Below are positions 1 to 8,549 of a stretch of DNA of 15,227 nucleotides, one piece after another. Both the position numbers and the translations under genes were made by a program. Each line of letters opens with the position of its first letter. The stretch's first letter is position 1. This DNA comes from Thoreauomyces humboldtii (taxonomy: Eukaryota; Chytridiomycota; Chytridiomycetes; Spizellomycetales; Powellomycetaceae): contig JADGJA010000555.1 in NCBI GenBank assembly GCA_027596035.1, positions 1 through 15,227 on the forward strand, read 5' to 3'. A model generated the notes under the pieces. That model did no database searches. It worked only from the letters and a program-made list of their open reading frames with translations, and was not told the DNA's origin.

Positions 1-62
1 CCCCAAGACTTTGCCAATAAAAGTTTCGTTTCCCTACCAGCGACCGCACTCCGTCGCACGGC

Positions 63-2917
63 ATGCTTCACTCGCTTCTCGTCAGTCGCACATTGCGGTC
101 AGCCGCACGGTCACGAACCGTATCAGGACCTCGTCGGCCCATGGTCCAACCGATGGCTTCGAATCCAAGTCGACGGTCCATGTGGACAACCACCCAGAAC
201 TCGCGCGGACCTCGGTCAGGCCCGCAGTGGTCAAGGCCGAATCCAGGTCGATCGCAGCGGAGAACGTTGTTTGGTGCACGAGCGGTCATCTCCATCCTGC
301 GCATCCCACTGGCAGCCGCCGGCGCCGGGGGCGGAGCATTGGCTTACATGAGCTACAAGGTTGACGGTACGTTCTGTTCTGGCATCTCGAAAAACAACGG
401 CAAAGTCGGTACGCAATGCTTGACGCGTCCATCGTCTGCAGAACTTCAGAAAGAGTACGTGCCGGACTGGATGAAGGACGCCTTCTCGAAAGCGAATGGA
501 TACCTTCAGGACATCGAGTGGAGCGCGCTCGAGCTGCCTGGAATACCGGAGCTACCCGAGATCGACTTCTCAAAGTTCAAGCTTCCCGACCTCTCCGCTG
601 AATCCCTGCCGGCGATCCCGGGCATGCAACGCGCCGCCGAGAAGTTCGATCAATTGACGACTGCCGCGCTCGAGGCGTCACCGATGGATCATCTTCCCAC
701 TGTTTCCGAAATCATACTGAACAAAGCAACGCACAGGGGGACACAGACTGGCTCCCCACTGCCGCCACCAGACGAAGACCTCATGATCCTCACCAAAAAA
801 CTGATCGAAGTGCGGAACCTGCTGAAGACGGTCGACAACAATGCGAACATGACCCTTCCTAGCATCGTTGTCGTTGGGTCCCAAAGCTCTGGGAAGAGCT
901 CGGTTCTGGAGGCTATCGTCGGACATGAGTTCCTGCCAAAGTAGAGTAACCCTGTAATCCTTTCTTGCTCGTGTGTGTGCTGATGCGCTGTCTGATTCGC
1001 AGGGGCAACAACATGGTGACACGTCGTCCGATTGAACTCACCCTCATCCATACCCCCAATGCCAAAGAAGAATTCGCCGAGTTTCCTCAGCTTCGCCTGG
1101 GCAAAGTTCACGATTTCAAGAACGTTCAGAAGACACTCACGGATCTCAATCTCGCTGTTCCGGATGAAGAATGTGTCTCGACCAGTCCCATCGAACTTCG
1201 AATCTACTCGGCGAATGTGCCGGATCTGACTCTCGTGGATCTACCTGGTTATATACAAATCCACAACCGAAATCAGCCAGAGGTTCTGAAGGAGAAGATT
1301 GCGGATCTCTGCGAAGCATACATCCGCGAGCCGAACATCATCCTTGCGGTTTGCTCTGCCGACGTCGATCTGGCCAATTCCGAGGCGTTGCGGGCTAGTC
1401 GCAAGGTGGATCCATCTGGACGTCGTACGATCGGCGTCGTCACCAAAATGGATCTCGTGGAGCAGGATACCGGCGTTGGTATCCTTACAAACAAAGACTA
1501 TCCCCTGCAGCTCGGATATGTTGGCGTGGTCTGTAAGAAGACTGGACCCGAGGTCGACTCGCAGGCCATCATTCGGTCGGAAGATGCCTTCTTTGGCGCC
1601 AACCCAGCTTACCGCGCTCATCGCGTGATGGTCGGGACGGGGACCCTACGGAAACGTCTGATGGAGGTTCTGGAAGACCACATGGGCCGATCGCTTCACA
1701 AGATCTCCGACGCGGTACAATCCGAACTGGACGAGGCACGATACCAGTTCAAAGTGCATTACAACGACCGTCGCATCAGCGCCGAGAGCTACGTGGCCGA
1801 GTCCATCGATGCACTCAAGCAGAAGTTCAAGGAGTTCGCCAAGCAGTTCGGCAAACCTCAGGTGCGAGAGGAGGTTCGATCGATGCTGGAACGTCGTCTC
1901 TTGGACATCTGCGCAGACGTGTACTGGAGCGACCCGCGGGTGGCCAACCTACCGCGGCTGTGCCTTAACGACGGTGATCGCGCTCAGTGGCAGGCGCGCT
2001 TGGATCAAAGCTCGGGTGCACTAACCAAGAGCGGAGTCGGGCGGTCTTCCGTACAACTCGTCGTCGATGTGCTACTGGAAAACATGGAGCGCCTCACGTC
2101 CACGGAACCCTGGGTGCACCATCCCAACGGTCGAAAGAAGGTCATCGACTTCAGCAATGAACTTCTTCGCGCAAAGTTCCACACTGCCGTGGACCAGGTG
2201 GAGAACACTATCAAACCGTACAAGTTCGAGGTCGAATGCACGGACCTCGAGTGGCAGGAAGGGCAAAAGCGCGCTGTGGCCACGTTGGAGAAGCAACTCG
2301 CCGAGTCCCAGCACTCCCTCCAGGGCATCAAGTCGACCATTGGTCGACGGAAGCTCCGGAACGCCATCAAGTACGTCCAAAAGGTGGAGCGCGAGGCTGC
2401 GCATCGGAAACAGCAGCAGATCGATGCCGGCGGTCCCCTCGTCTCCCTCACCTCGGTCGCGGGCGACGCGGTCGTCACAAACGACGGTCTGCCGGCGGAA
2501 GCTCTCGACAACCCAGATCATCCAGCCTTCAACCCCAAGCTCATCTCGCGAGCTCGCGAGGCCCTCGCATACCAGACCCGTCTGGGTCTCCTCCAGACTC
2601 GCATCACGGCCCTTCGATCCCGTCAGTGCTCGACAGCCGACAATAAGCAGTGCTGTCCCGAGGTGTTCCTGTCGGTGGTGGCGGAGAAGCTCACGTACAC
2701 CGCCGTCATGTTCATCTGGGTCGAACTCCTCAACGAGTTCTTCTTCCAGCTTCCCCGCGAGATCGACAACAAGCTCTACTACGACCTCGCCCGGAGCGAG
2801 ATCAGAGACTTTGCGAAGGAGAATCCCATCGTGGCGAGACATCTGGACGTACAGGAGAAGAAGGCCACGCTCGAGGTCGTCATGGAGAAACTTCGGGAGC
2901 TGCAACGGAAACGGTAG
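63..2917 (+). CDS. MGM1: Mgm1/OPA1-family dynamin-like GTPase of the mitochondrial inner membrane
   Basis: Three exons, 63-366, 442-940 and 1003-2917, give 905 residues, close to yeast Mgm1 (about 900). Residues 1-70 contain no Asp or Glu and at least 14 Arg, a classic mitochondrial presequence. A single hydrophobic, Gly/Ala-rich anchor follows at about 74-96. The GTPase motifs are present: P-loop GSQSSGKS (247-254), DLPG (347-350) and TKMD (415-418). The dynamin middle and effector helices continue to the C-terminus. Cys810 and Cys819 have the spacing of the intramolecular disulfide known in yeast Mgm1. The family drives inner-membrane fusion and crista shaping and normally exists as long and rhomboid-cleaved short forms. 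Splice phases join cleanly: KVD|E at the first intron, FLPK|GNNM at the second. The start is the first ATG after an in-frame TAA at 18-20. No second hydrophobic segment for rhomboid cleavage is obvious. The last exon's 3' end is duplicated near 5930. Confidence 0.95.
367..441 (+). other. Stop-free 75-bp intron in MGM1
   Basis: Donor GTACGT, a branch-like CTTGAC at about 419-424, and acceptor CTGCAG. The length is a multiple of three and there is no stop, so retention would insert 25 residues just after the membrane anchor without breaking the frame. I call it an intron because the inserted peptide is Cys/Gly/Ser-rich and unlike its surroundings. Splicing it out gives SYKVDELQKEY, which suits an Mgm1 post-anchor linker. 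This is inference; RNA reads would settle it. Confidence 0.75.
941..1002 (+). other. 62-bp intron in MGM1
   Basis: Donor GTAGAG, acceptor TTCGCAG. The open frame before it ends at this donor with an in-frame stop. Splicing in phase 2 restores the conserved sequence HEFLPKGNNMVTRRP of the GTPase switch I region, so the boundaries are well constrained by protein conservation. Confidence 0.93.
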
Positions 2918-3195
2918 CGATATAGCACTTCCATTGCTCTTCCTATCCTGGTCTCTCTCCCCCGCTCTTCTCGACTGTAAAAACCTACATTTCCACTGCA
3001 TTTGCCTGACGCACTCTTTTATGTATTCTTCTCCACCCACTTGTTTGTTCTCTTCTTGATATATCCGAAAATAAGAGTTTGTACTTTTCACTTTGTAGCC
3101 TCTCTGCACAGAACGGCAAGTCCGCACGTCAACAACTGGCAGCTGCCATTCGCGATGCCTCTCCCACTCGGCTTAAAAAGTTACCCTGCAAGGAT
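2848..3195 (+). repeat. Duplicated block, copy A (MGM1 3' end to downstream-gene start)
   Basis: This stretch matches 5924-6112 in the same orientation. The shared sequence begins near CGTACAG, runs through the last codons and stop of MGM1 and GGTAGCGATA, then ACGGCAAGTCC, and ends just after CTCTCCCACTCGGCTT. Copy A carries 149 bp (about 2957-3105) that copy B lacks. Copy A holds the intact MGM1 end and a broken start of the other gene; copy B is the reverse. The arms read as direct repeats around the 2.7-kb segment with the minus-strand F-box gene. Confidence 0.9.
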
Positions 3196-3214
3196 AAGAG
3201 CGACGTTTCAATAA
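3155..3214 (+). pseudogene. Truncated 5' remnant of the gene at 6077-7066
   Basis: The reading frame begins MPLPLGLKSYPA, and the intact gene at 6077 begins MPLPLGLEPYAG. The preceding 50 or so bases are nearly identical in both places. After about 12 codons the similarity ends and this frame stops after 19 residues. It is best read as the left-hand leftover of the duplicated block, not a functional gene. It lies in the probable 3' UTR of MGM1. Confidence 0.8.
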
Positions 3215-3215
3215 A
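3210..3215 (+). terminator. Candidate polyadenylation signal for MGM1
   Basis: AATAAA about 290 bases after the MGM1 stop, just past the end of duplicate copy A. A near-match, AATAAG, lies at about 3070-3075 and may be used instead. Fungal poly(A) signals are loose, so this is only suggestive. Confidence 0.35.
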
Positions 3216-3300
3216 TGCATAGTTGTCAGATGCATGAAGTTGTCATAAATGTGTACATACTTTCAGTATATTGTCGATGCACGTCATTTAACGTGCCAGC

Positions 3301-3707
3301 GTCGTTGCCCCCACCCCAATCGTCATCGACAACGACCCGGGTGGGGCAAGACTCATTGCCAGCGGTTGGCCGGGGGCGGCGTGTAGACCCACGGGAGCCG
3401 CACCACCCCGGCAGGAGGCGGAGGGAAGTAACCAAGAGGGTCGCTGTCCGCCTGTGGGGATGGTAGACGGACATCTGAAGTCGGAAGACGCTTGCAGCCA
3501 CGGAATCCCCTTTCGACGAGCGAGACCAGCTGGCAGCGGTGCAAAACCTAGACCCTGGACTTCCTGGTGGGGTGCAACGGCCGGAAGGGCAGGGAACAGC
3601 AAGGCCGTGGAGCCCGTGTGCAGCCGGCACGACGGCTCTCCCTCGGCACTCTCTCAGGCGAGCACAACTTTTGCTCTTGTTCTTGACGCTCACCGCCGCA
3701 CTCCATG
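3301..3707. other. GC-rich non-coding island, possible old repeat
   Basis: About 400 bases that are visibly richer in G and C than the AT-rich sequence on both sides. The 8-mer GTGCCAGC occurs directly at both edges (3293-3300 and 3708-3715), as a target-site duplication would. I see no terminal inverted repeat, poly-A tail, pol III box or coding domain, so a transposon assignment is unproven. Confidence 0.3.
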
Positions 3708-3947
3708 GTGCCAGCCACATGGGTAAGGGTACATCCGCGAGTAGGCAACTGGCATTGCCTGATCATCCACGCAGTAAAACTTTCTGTAAACAGGAAGGTT
3801 TCAGAACGAAAAGGGTGTGAATGAGATGACCAAAGTAACTCACCGACGATGGCCACCAATCTAGTGAACCGGTGCACCAAACGCATCTAAAGTAGGTTGA
3901 GCACCCGGAAGGTACATAGGAGAAACAAGTGAGACGCAAGCCAGCAT

Positions 3948-3953
3948 TTTATT
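3948..3953 (-). terminator. Candidate polyadenylation signal for the minus-strand F-box gene
   Basis: On the minus strand this reads AATAAA, about 160 bases beyond the stop codon of the gene ending at 4115. The spacing is reasonable for a fungal 3' UTR, but there is no independent support. Confidence 0.4.
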
Positions 3954-4114
3954 TGACCTGAGGATCAGAGCAACGTTCTACAAGAACATCGCGATGCCTT
4001 TGCAGGCGTTCACTGCTACGAAGAAGCGAAAAGCAAATGCCACCCCCTGTTCCCATGCGGGAGCGTTCGTCCATTGAATCGATCCCCTGGCACAACTTCC
4101 GATTCAGCAACAAA

Positions 4115-5809
4115 TCACCTTACGTCGTCCAACACAGTACATCCCTCGACTGGGTTGAACTCGTACTCTGGGTCCAGCGGGTCCAGGTGCGGGGCCAGAT
4201 CCGGCCAGGCGGTCGCTGCATATCCCACTGCAAAGAGTAGCAGAACGAGCTCGACAGCGGTCCAGTCCTTGCCCAGTTGTCCCACGAGCTGACGGCAAGC
4301 ATCCTCGTCCACCTGCATTGGAGGTTCATTCTTTTTTGTGCGCCAAACGGTCCGCGCACGAGCAAGAAGCGTCCCGTCCGACAATCGTAAAGTACGGTAG
4401 CAGAGATCCTCATAATCACCAAGGTAATCATAATAAATTTTCCACCGCTGGCTTTCAAACTCCACATACAAGGATGGGGCCGTCTGGAAACATGGATTTA
4501 GAACATGCGAGAGGACAAGATGCTGGGGAAGAAGGCGTTTTGAGGAAAGACAAACCTTTATGGTGAACGTGCACTTGAAAAGCGCAGCGTGCAGGTACTG
4601 GGAGCCACCTGGTGTTCGGTACGAATCGCAGTCCATAATTTGCACGTTTTCTTTAACCCAGAAATCGTGCTTGGGTGCCGGTCCTAGCATGTCGCTGTCG
4701 CCCCATATATGGCGAAAGACAGCACTGAACTGCGTCAGTGCGTGACGACCCTTCAGGATGCGGATGTGTGATAATACAGCGCGGATTGCCCGATCCGAGA
4801 AGCTCCAGTTCGCTTCGAAGCGATGGAACTCCGATCCGTCATCGTCCCAGAAGTCGTCCAATGGTGTATCATAAGGATGGTGGTAATCGTGCAGATACCC
4901 TTCAACGGTATCGAACCGCTTGGGCTTGTGCAGCTGCTTCTTACGTTCGAGATAACTCTCAAACGTCTTGTACAGGTTTTGCAGCCGGTCGAATGTATCT
5001 ACGACACGATAGTGCGGCTGTGATGGGGAGTCCGGCTGTGATGATGGTTCCTCTGAATCGGAATCTTCGGAAGAATCTATTTCGATTTCACGGCCGGGTC
5101 TTCCAATGATGTCGTCAAAAAGACGCTCAACGATACACAAACGTGGAAGCATTTCCTGAATGTAAGCCAGGAGATGCGGAAGGCTCTGCAGGCCGAGGCA
5201 CTGCCATGCGAGGGCCGATGTAGAGCCCGATGACGCTGAATGATTGTCCAAAACTTCGCAAGCATCAAAGCTGAGCAATATGTCTTCTGGTCGACTGAGG
5301 AGCGTGGCGGTAAGGCTGTAGTCCTCCGAATAGCCAAGCCTCCACGGGCCTTCACAATTCCCCGTCAACCGGACAATCAGCCGGTCAGCGGTGCGAGTTG
5401 GTATCTCCAAGGCGATATTCATGCTTTGGATATGGTTTCCGTCAGCATCTCGTCTGCCAGCAGGATCTCCGTAGGTGGCTTGATGGACGTCGAGGCAGAG
5501 ACATCGCACACCTATAGGCAGCCACTTCTGGTGGAAAAGAGCTGCAAAGCGCGACCTCCAGAAATCAAGCTCGTTCAGGATGGCCGTCGTCTCCCATGTG
5601 ACTTCAGCGGCTTCTGGCAGAGCAACAAAGGCACCTGGTCGCGTCAAAGTGGCCAAGGTTCCACACACGAACTCAACCTCCGGGACCCGTACACGATGGT
5701 GCAGTGTGCGACTGACCAAAGCAAGCCTGCATCTCGCCTGGGCAGAGAGGTGGCGAAGGACAAGGTCGAATGGGATCTCGGTAAGGTTTTCCAGCGATGT
5801 GGGCGGCAT
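4115..5809 (-). CDS. F-box-like protein of unknown target, 564 residues, intronless
   Basis: The first 45 residues have an F-box-like pattern: LTEIPFDLVLRHLSAQARC followed by LALVSRTLHHRVRVPEV. This matches the usual leucine-rich helix, then the L-x-L-V-S-R/K segment that binds Skp1. The remainder has no repeats I can recognise (no WD40, Kelch or clear LRR). An acidic serine-rich stretch, with IDSSEDSDSEEPSS at its core, lies near residues 238-262, and another acidic patch, DDFWDDDGSEF, further on. Many large fungal F-box families have this form, with an N-terminal F-box and a long unclassified C-terminus. If the F-box is real, the role is substrate recognition in an SCF ubiquitin ligase. The gene converges on MGM1 and lies wholly between the two copies of the duplicated block. 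Single continuous frame; the start is the first ATG of the frame. Confidence 0.75.
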   Translation of the reverse strand: MPPTSLENLTEIPFDLVLRHLSAQARCRLALVSRTLHHRVRVPEVEFVCGTLATLTRPGAFVALPEAAEVTWETTAILNELDFWRSRFAALFHQKWLPIGVRCLCLDVHQATYGDPAGRRDADGNHIQSMNIALEIPTRTADRLIVRLTGNCEGPWRLGYSEDYSLTATLLSRPEDILLSFDACEVLDNHSASSGSTSALAWQCLGLQSLPHLLAYIQEMLPRLCIVERLFDDIIGRPGREIEIDSSEDSDSEEPSSQPDSPSQPHYRVVDTFDRLQNLYKTFESYLERKKQLHKPKRFDTVEGYLHDYHHPYDTPLDDFWDDDGSEFHRFEANWSFSDRAIRAVLSHIRILKGRHALTQFSAVFRHIWGDSDMLGPAPKHDFWVKENVQIMDCDSYRTPGGSQYLHAALFKCTFTIKVCLSSKRLLPQHLVLSHVLNPCFQTAPSLYVEFESQRWKIYYDYLGDYEDLCYRTLRLSDGTLLARARTVWRTKKNEPPMQVDEDACRQLVGQLGKDWTAVELVLLLFAVGYAATAWPDLAPHLDPLDPEYEFNPVEGCTVLDDVR

Positions 5810-5923
5810 ACTTGGGTACGGCGCTACGGGGCGTTACGGAAATAGGGGCTCTACGGCGTAAAGGATTGTGCCGATTCGGCGCTTGCGATGTCGGTATGAT
5901 GCAGGTCACACGGGTCCCAATGC

Positions 5924-6112
5924 GTACAGAAGGCTACGCTCGAGGTCGTCACGGCGAAGCTTCGGGAGGTGCAACGTTGAACGGTAGCGATAGGCACTTG
6001 TACTTTGCTCTTCTTATCCTGGTCTCTGTACAGAACGGCAAGTCCTCACGTCAACAACAGGCAGCTGCCATTCGCGATGCCTCTCCCACTCGGCTTGGAA
6101 CCTTACGCTGGT
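5924..6112 (+). repeat. Duplicated block, copy B
   Basis: Direct-repeat partner of 2848-3195. It lacks a 6-base GAGAAG unit near its left end and 149 bp further in. The 149-bp gap joins at TCTCT, which is present at both edges of the extra sequence in copy A. It supplies the immediate upstream sequence and start codon of the gene at 6077, and lies in the divergent space between that gene and the minus-strand F-box gene. Confidence 0.9.
5930..5980 (+). pseudogene. Decayed copy of the MGM1 C-terminal tail
   Basis: The frame KATLEVVTAKLREVQR then TGA corresponds to the true MGM1 end, KATLEVVMEKLRELQRKR. Three of the sixteen residues differ and the stop comes two codons early. No promoter or start is attached, so it is a passenger of the duplication. 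The low divergence suggests a fairly recent event. Confidence 0.85.
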
Positions 6113-7066
6113 TTTCCGGACCTGGAAGCAAAGCTCCTCCCGTTTGAGAACCCACGTACCTATCGCAAGAATCCCAACGAACACAGCGCCCACGACGCAC
6201 GACGAAGAGCCTGGGACTGGGAGCATCTGGACGCGGACGCACGATTCCCAGACGTCGTAACCCGTTTCCTCCGAAACCCGTGTCCCCGGCCCCGCTTTGA
6301 ACGATGGTTCGGTGTGCATCTCCTTCAGATCATCGACACGTCCTTCATCTACCAGGATGCGTTCGATCCGTCCCCGGATCGCGATCGGAGATTCTGGGAT
6401 CCCGTCAATTCCTACGATTGGGGAGACGAGGCACACGAGGAACGGTTGATGGTCCCAACGGAACGGTTCATCGATTTCGATCTCACGAACGGTGGATCCG
6501 TGCATCGATTGCGCATGGCTCTGAGTCTCGGTGAACCCGAAGCCGAGATCGGAAGGGCGTTCTCGGTTCGTGATCGGGACGATGCGAACAGAGTCGTGGC
6601 GTGGTCGTACGGCGTGGACGATCAGCATAGCATCGAGTGTGTGGATCGGGGGTTTGCGGACGCTTGGGTCGAGGTTCCGGCTGTTGCGAGCGTATTGGAG
6701 AGACGGGTTGTTGCGGAGTTGGATGCGTACGGTCGTAGGATCTCGAAGGTGCATCCTCCGTTGACCGAGGAAGAGCGGGACGATGACGAGGATCCCGTCT
6801 CGTGTTTCGAGAGGATTTATCCTGCGCTCAAGGATCTCGTGTCGGGTCATCAATGCGAGCTCGTGTTCGCCTTCGTCGGCACCCTTACGCCTTCCGACTT
6901 TGGGACCCCCGGTGACGTGCCCCATCGATTCGGAAGGCTCCTCAATGTCCTCCTATTGAGAACCGCCCTGGGTGCTCTGCTACACGAGGATGTCATTCAA
7001 CTGGTCGCGGACTGGCTCGATCCTGCAGTTTTGCATTGGGAGCATATGGAGGATCCTACGATATGA
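6077..7066 (+). CDS. Uncharacterised protein, 329 residues, intronless
   Basis: I do not recognise a family. The frame is long, continuous and codon-biased like its neighbours. The start at 6077 is chosen because the same ATG and next codons are preserved in the truncated copy at 3155; an earlier in-frame ATG at 6005 lies in sequence derived from the MGM1 3' flank. The protein is acidic and rich in Asp, Arg and Trp, with charged segments such as TEEERDDDEDPVSCFER and no signal peptide or membrane segment. The last 30 residues (LLNVLLLRTALGALLHEDVIQLVADWL) are helical and hydrophobic; LHEDVIQLVADWL slightly resembles an F-box helix, which is only a hint. It faces away from the F-box gene, and its promoter must lie in copy B of the duplicated block or beyond. 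It was probably once the direct downstream neighbour of MGM1. Confidence 0.78.
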   Translation: MPLPLGLEPYAGFPDLEAKLLPFENPRTYRKNPNEHSAHDARRRAWDWEHLDADARFPDVVTRFLRNPCPRPRFERWFGVHLLQIIDTSFIYQDAFDPSPDRDRRFWDPVNSYDWGDEAHEERLMVPTERFIDFDLTNGGSVHRLRMALSLGEPEAEIGRAFSVRDRDDANRVVAWSYGVDDQHSIECVDRGFADAWVEVPAVASVLERRVVAELDAYGRRISKVHPPLTEEERDDDEDPVSCFERIYPALKDLVSGHQCELVFAFVGTLTPSDFGTPGDVPHRFGRLLNVLLLRTALGALLHEDVIQLVADWLDPAVLHWEHMEDPTI

Positions 7067-8549
7067 TCCTGGTCGGTACACGATTGCGTTTATTCTTCTT
7101 GTACATACGTTCTGCAACGTTTTATGTCTCAAAAAATCACATACTATTCTAAACTTTTGGTCGTGCCAATTCATGTATCCGAGCGAGCACGCCTCTCCAA
7201 ACGTCCTTCCCGTCCTCCTCTTCCCGGTCGAACTTCCCTCAGCCGTGCTGATCCCCGATGACTTTGTTGCGACACAATCGCAGTAGGCAGCTTAGGTAGG
7301 CAGGCGCATTTTTAGGACCCCTTTTTTGCACTGCCGAATCCAATGGTCGGCTCTACGCCTTTTCCAAGAGGGGTTCTGCACTTCCGAAAGCAAAGCGACA
7401 AGAACGAATTCGTGAGGTGTCCCATGGGAGTTTGAGTTGACATAGCAAGCGACGTGGGTGGGACGAGGTTCATGTGTTCTCGTTAAAAGATCGGTCTTAT
7501 GTGCGGGGATCTTCTCGCTTCCGTTCCGCCATCTGTTCCCTGCTTTGCCACGATAATGCAACGAGACTTTTTGAGAGCTTTGAAAGTTGCACCGGTTCTA
7601 CTGTGGTCTTTACCGCCCCGTTCGTTTCTTCGCTCGTCCTGTCTCCCTCCATTTCGGATGGGATGTCGGTGGGTTTCGGTGGATTGTCCTCTTTCGTCCG
7701 TTGCCCTTCAGCCCATTCTCTTGTATTTCCTTTTGAGCCAGGAGCCATGTTCGGGTGTTCTAGAAGCTGCTCCTCAAACCCCAGATTCGTCGTCCGAAGA
7801 TCGATACATGGCGAGTCGAGGTCTGTCTGCCGGAGGGGAAGTGAGGTAGCCATGCGAGATTTCTGCTATCGATGTCCGAATGCTATTCGAGCGTCGATGG
7901 AAAGCGACTAGCGGCGTCGTGGTGACCTGAAACGGGAGACCAGAAAGAGGAAGGTGATGTGGTTAGGTGTCACGAGTGGCGGCTCGAAGCCTGCAGGGCA
8001 GCTCTAGTATTGCTGTAGATACCTGCATGATCAACGGTGATGATGAAGCAGTGACGAAGTATCGCCCGCCCTACCCAGCTGTTCATTCCACACGAGGTCC
8101 TTTGCCGAGCTGTTGGATTCTTTCGCATCTCTGATGTCCCGCCGGTTCCCCAACAGGTTTCCGGAATGGATTTCGAGAGCGAGCGACGAGAACGACGGGG
8201 GGGTTGGACCGACAAGGAGCAAGTATGCCCCGCTCCAGGCAGCTCCCAATGGAAGATGCGTCTCGTCGTGGAGCCCCTGGTGGTGGAAGGAGTGGTTCGC
8301 GGTGTAATGGTCCACTAATCAATGGGTTCTTTTGATTTACTATATGATCGACTCGTTGTCGACAGCCTTCTGCAGCAACCAACTCCGCCCTGAGGGGAGA
8401 TGAACCCCCACGCCAATCCACCGGAAAGGGAGGGCCGTCATGATCCCGTCTACCCCTTATGTGGCCTTCTTTTGGATTCCGCTTCCTCCTTCCTCCTTCC
8501 GTTTCTCTGAGCTACACCTGGAATTGACGTTCCTCTTCACTCCGCAGGA
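7067..8549. other. Long intergenic region, little recognisable content
   Basis: It follows the 6077 gene and precedes the F-box/WD40 gene, so it should hold a 3' UTR and a promoter. Overlapping short frames occur on both strands; the only one with protein-like composition is on the minus strand at 7497-7853. No tRNA, repeat array or strong hairpin was seen. Confidence 0.5.
7497..7853 (-). CDS. Doubtful small hydrophilic protein, 118 residues
   Basis: An open frame with charged, disordered-type composition and a helical end (KLSKSLVALSWQSREQMAER). It has one Cys and a fair amino-acid balance, unlike the Cys/Arg/Ser-rich shadow frames on the other strand. No domain is recognisable, no intron is evident and no promoter element supports it. 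It could be chance, or one exon of a longer spliced gene. Confidence 0.25.
   Translation of the reverse strand: MATSLPLRQTDLDSPCIDLRTTNLGFEEQLLEHPNMAPGSKGNTREWAEGQRTKEDNPPKPTDIPSEMEGDRTSEETNGAVKTTVEPVQLSKLSKSLVALSWQSREQMAERKREDPRT

Larger units (their letters stand above)
2918..4114. other. Convergent intergenic region between MGM1 and the F-box gene
   Basis: No convincing coding sequence. It contains the 3' flank of MGM1, most of duplicate copy A, a truncated gene start at 3155, a GC-rich island at about 3301-3707, and the 3' flank of the minus-strand gene. Open frames in the GC-rich part are short, overlap in several frames and show no recognisable domain. Confidence 0.6.

Noticed and set aside
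2067..3127. Long open frames on both strands overlapping the MGM1 C-terminal coding region
   Set aside because: They are shadows of a GC-rich coding exon; composition is Ser/Arg- or Leu/Val-biased with no domain, and MGM1 is unambiguous here.
3226..3820. Overlapping frames of 90-164 codons in the GC-rich island
   Set aside because: Open in several frames at once, Arg/Pro/Ser/Cys-rich, no recognisable domain or splice structure.
6014..6925. 303-codon open frame on the minus strand opposite the 6077 gene
   Set aside because: Mirror of a biased coding exon; the plus-strand start is supported by the conserved copy at 3155 and the plus frame has better composition.
8031..8421. Open frames of 64-112 codons upstream of the F-box/WD40 gene
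   Set aside because: Several overlapping frames on both strands with unconvincing composition; likely promoter sequence.
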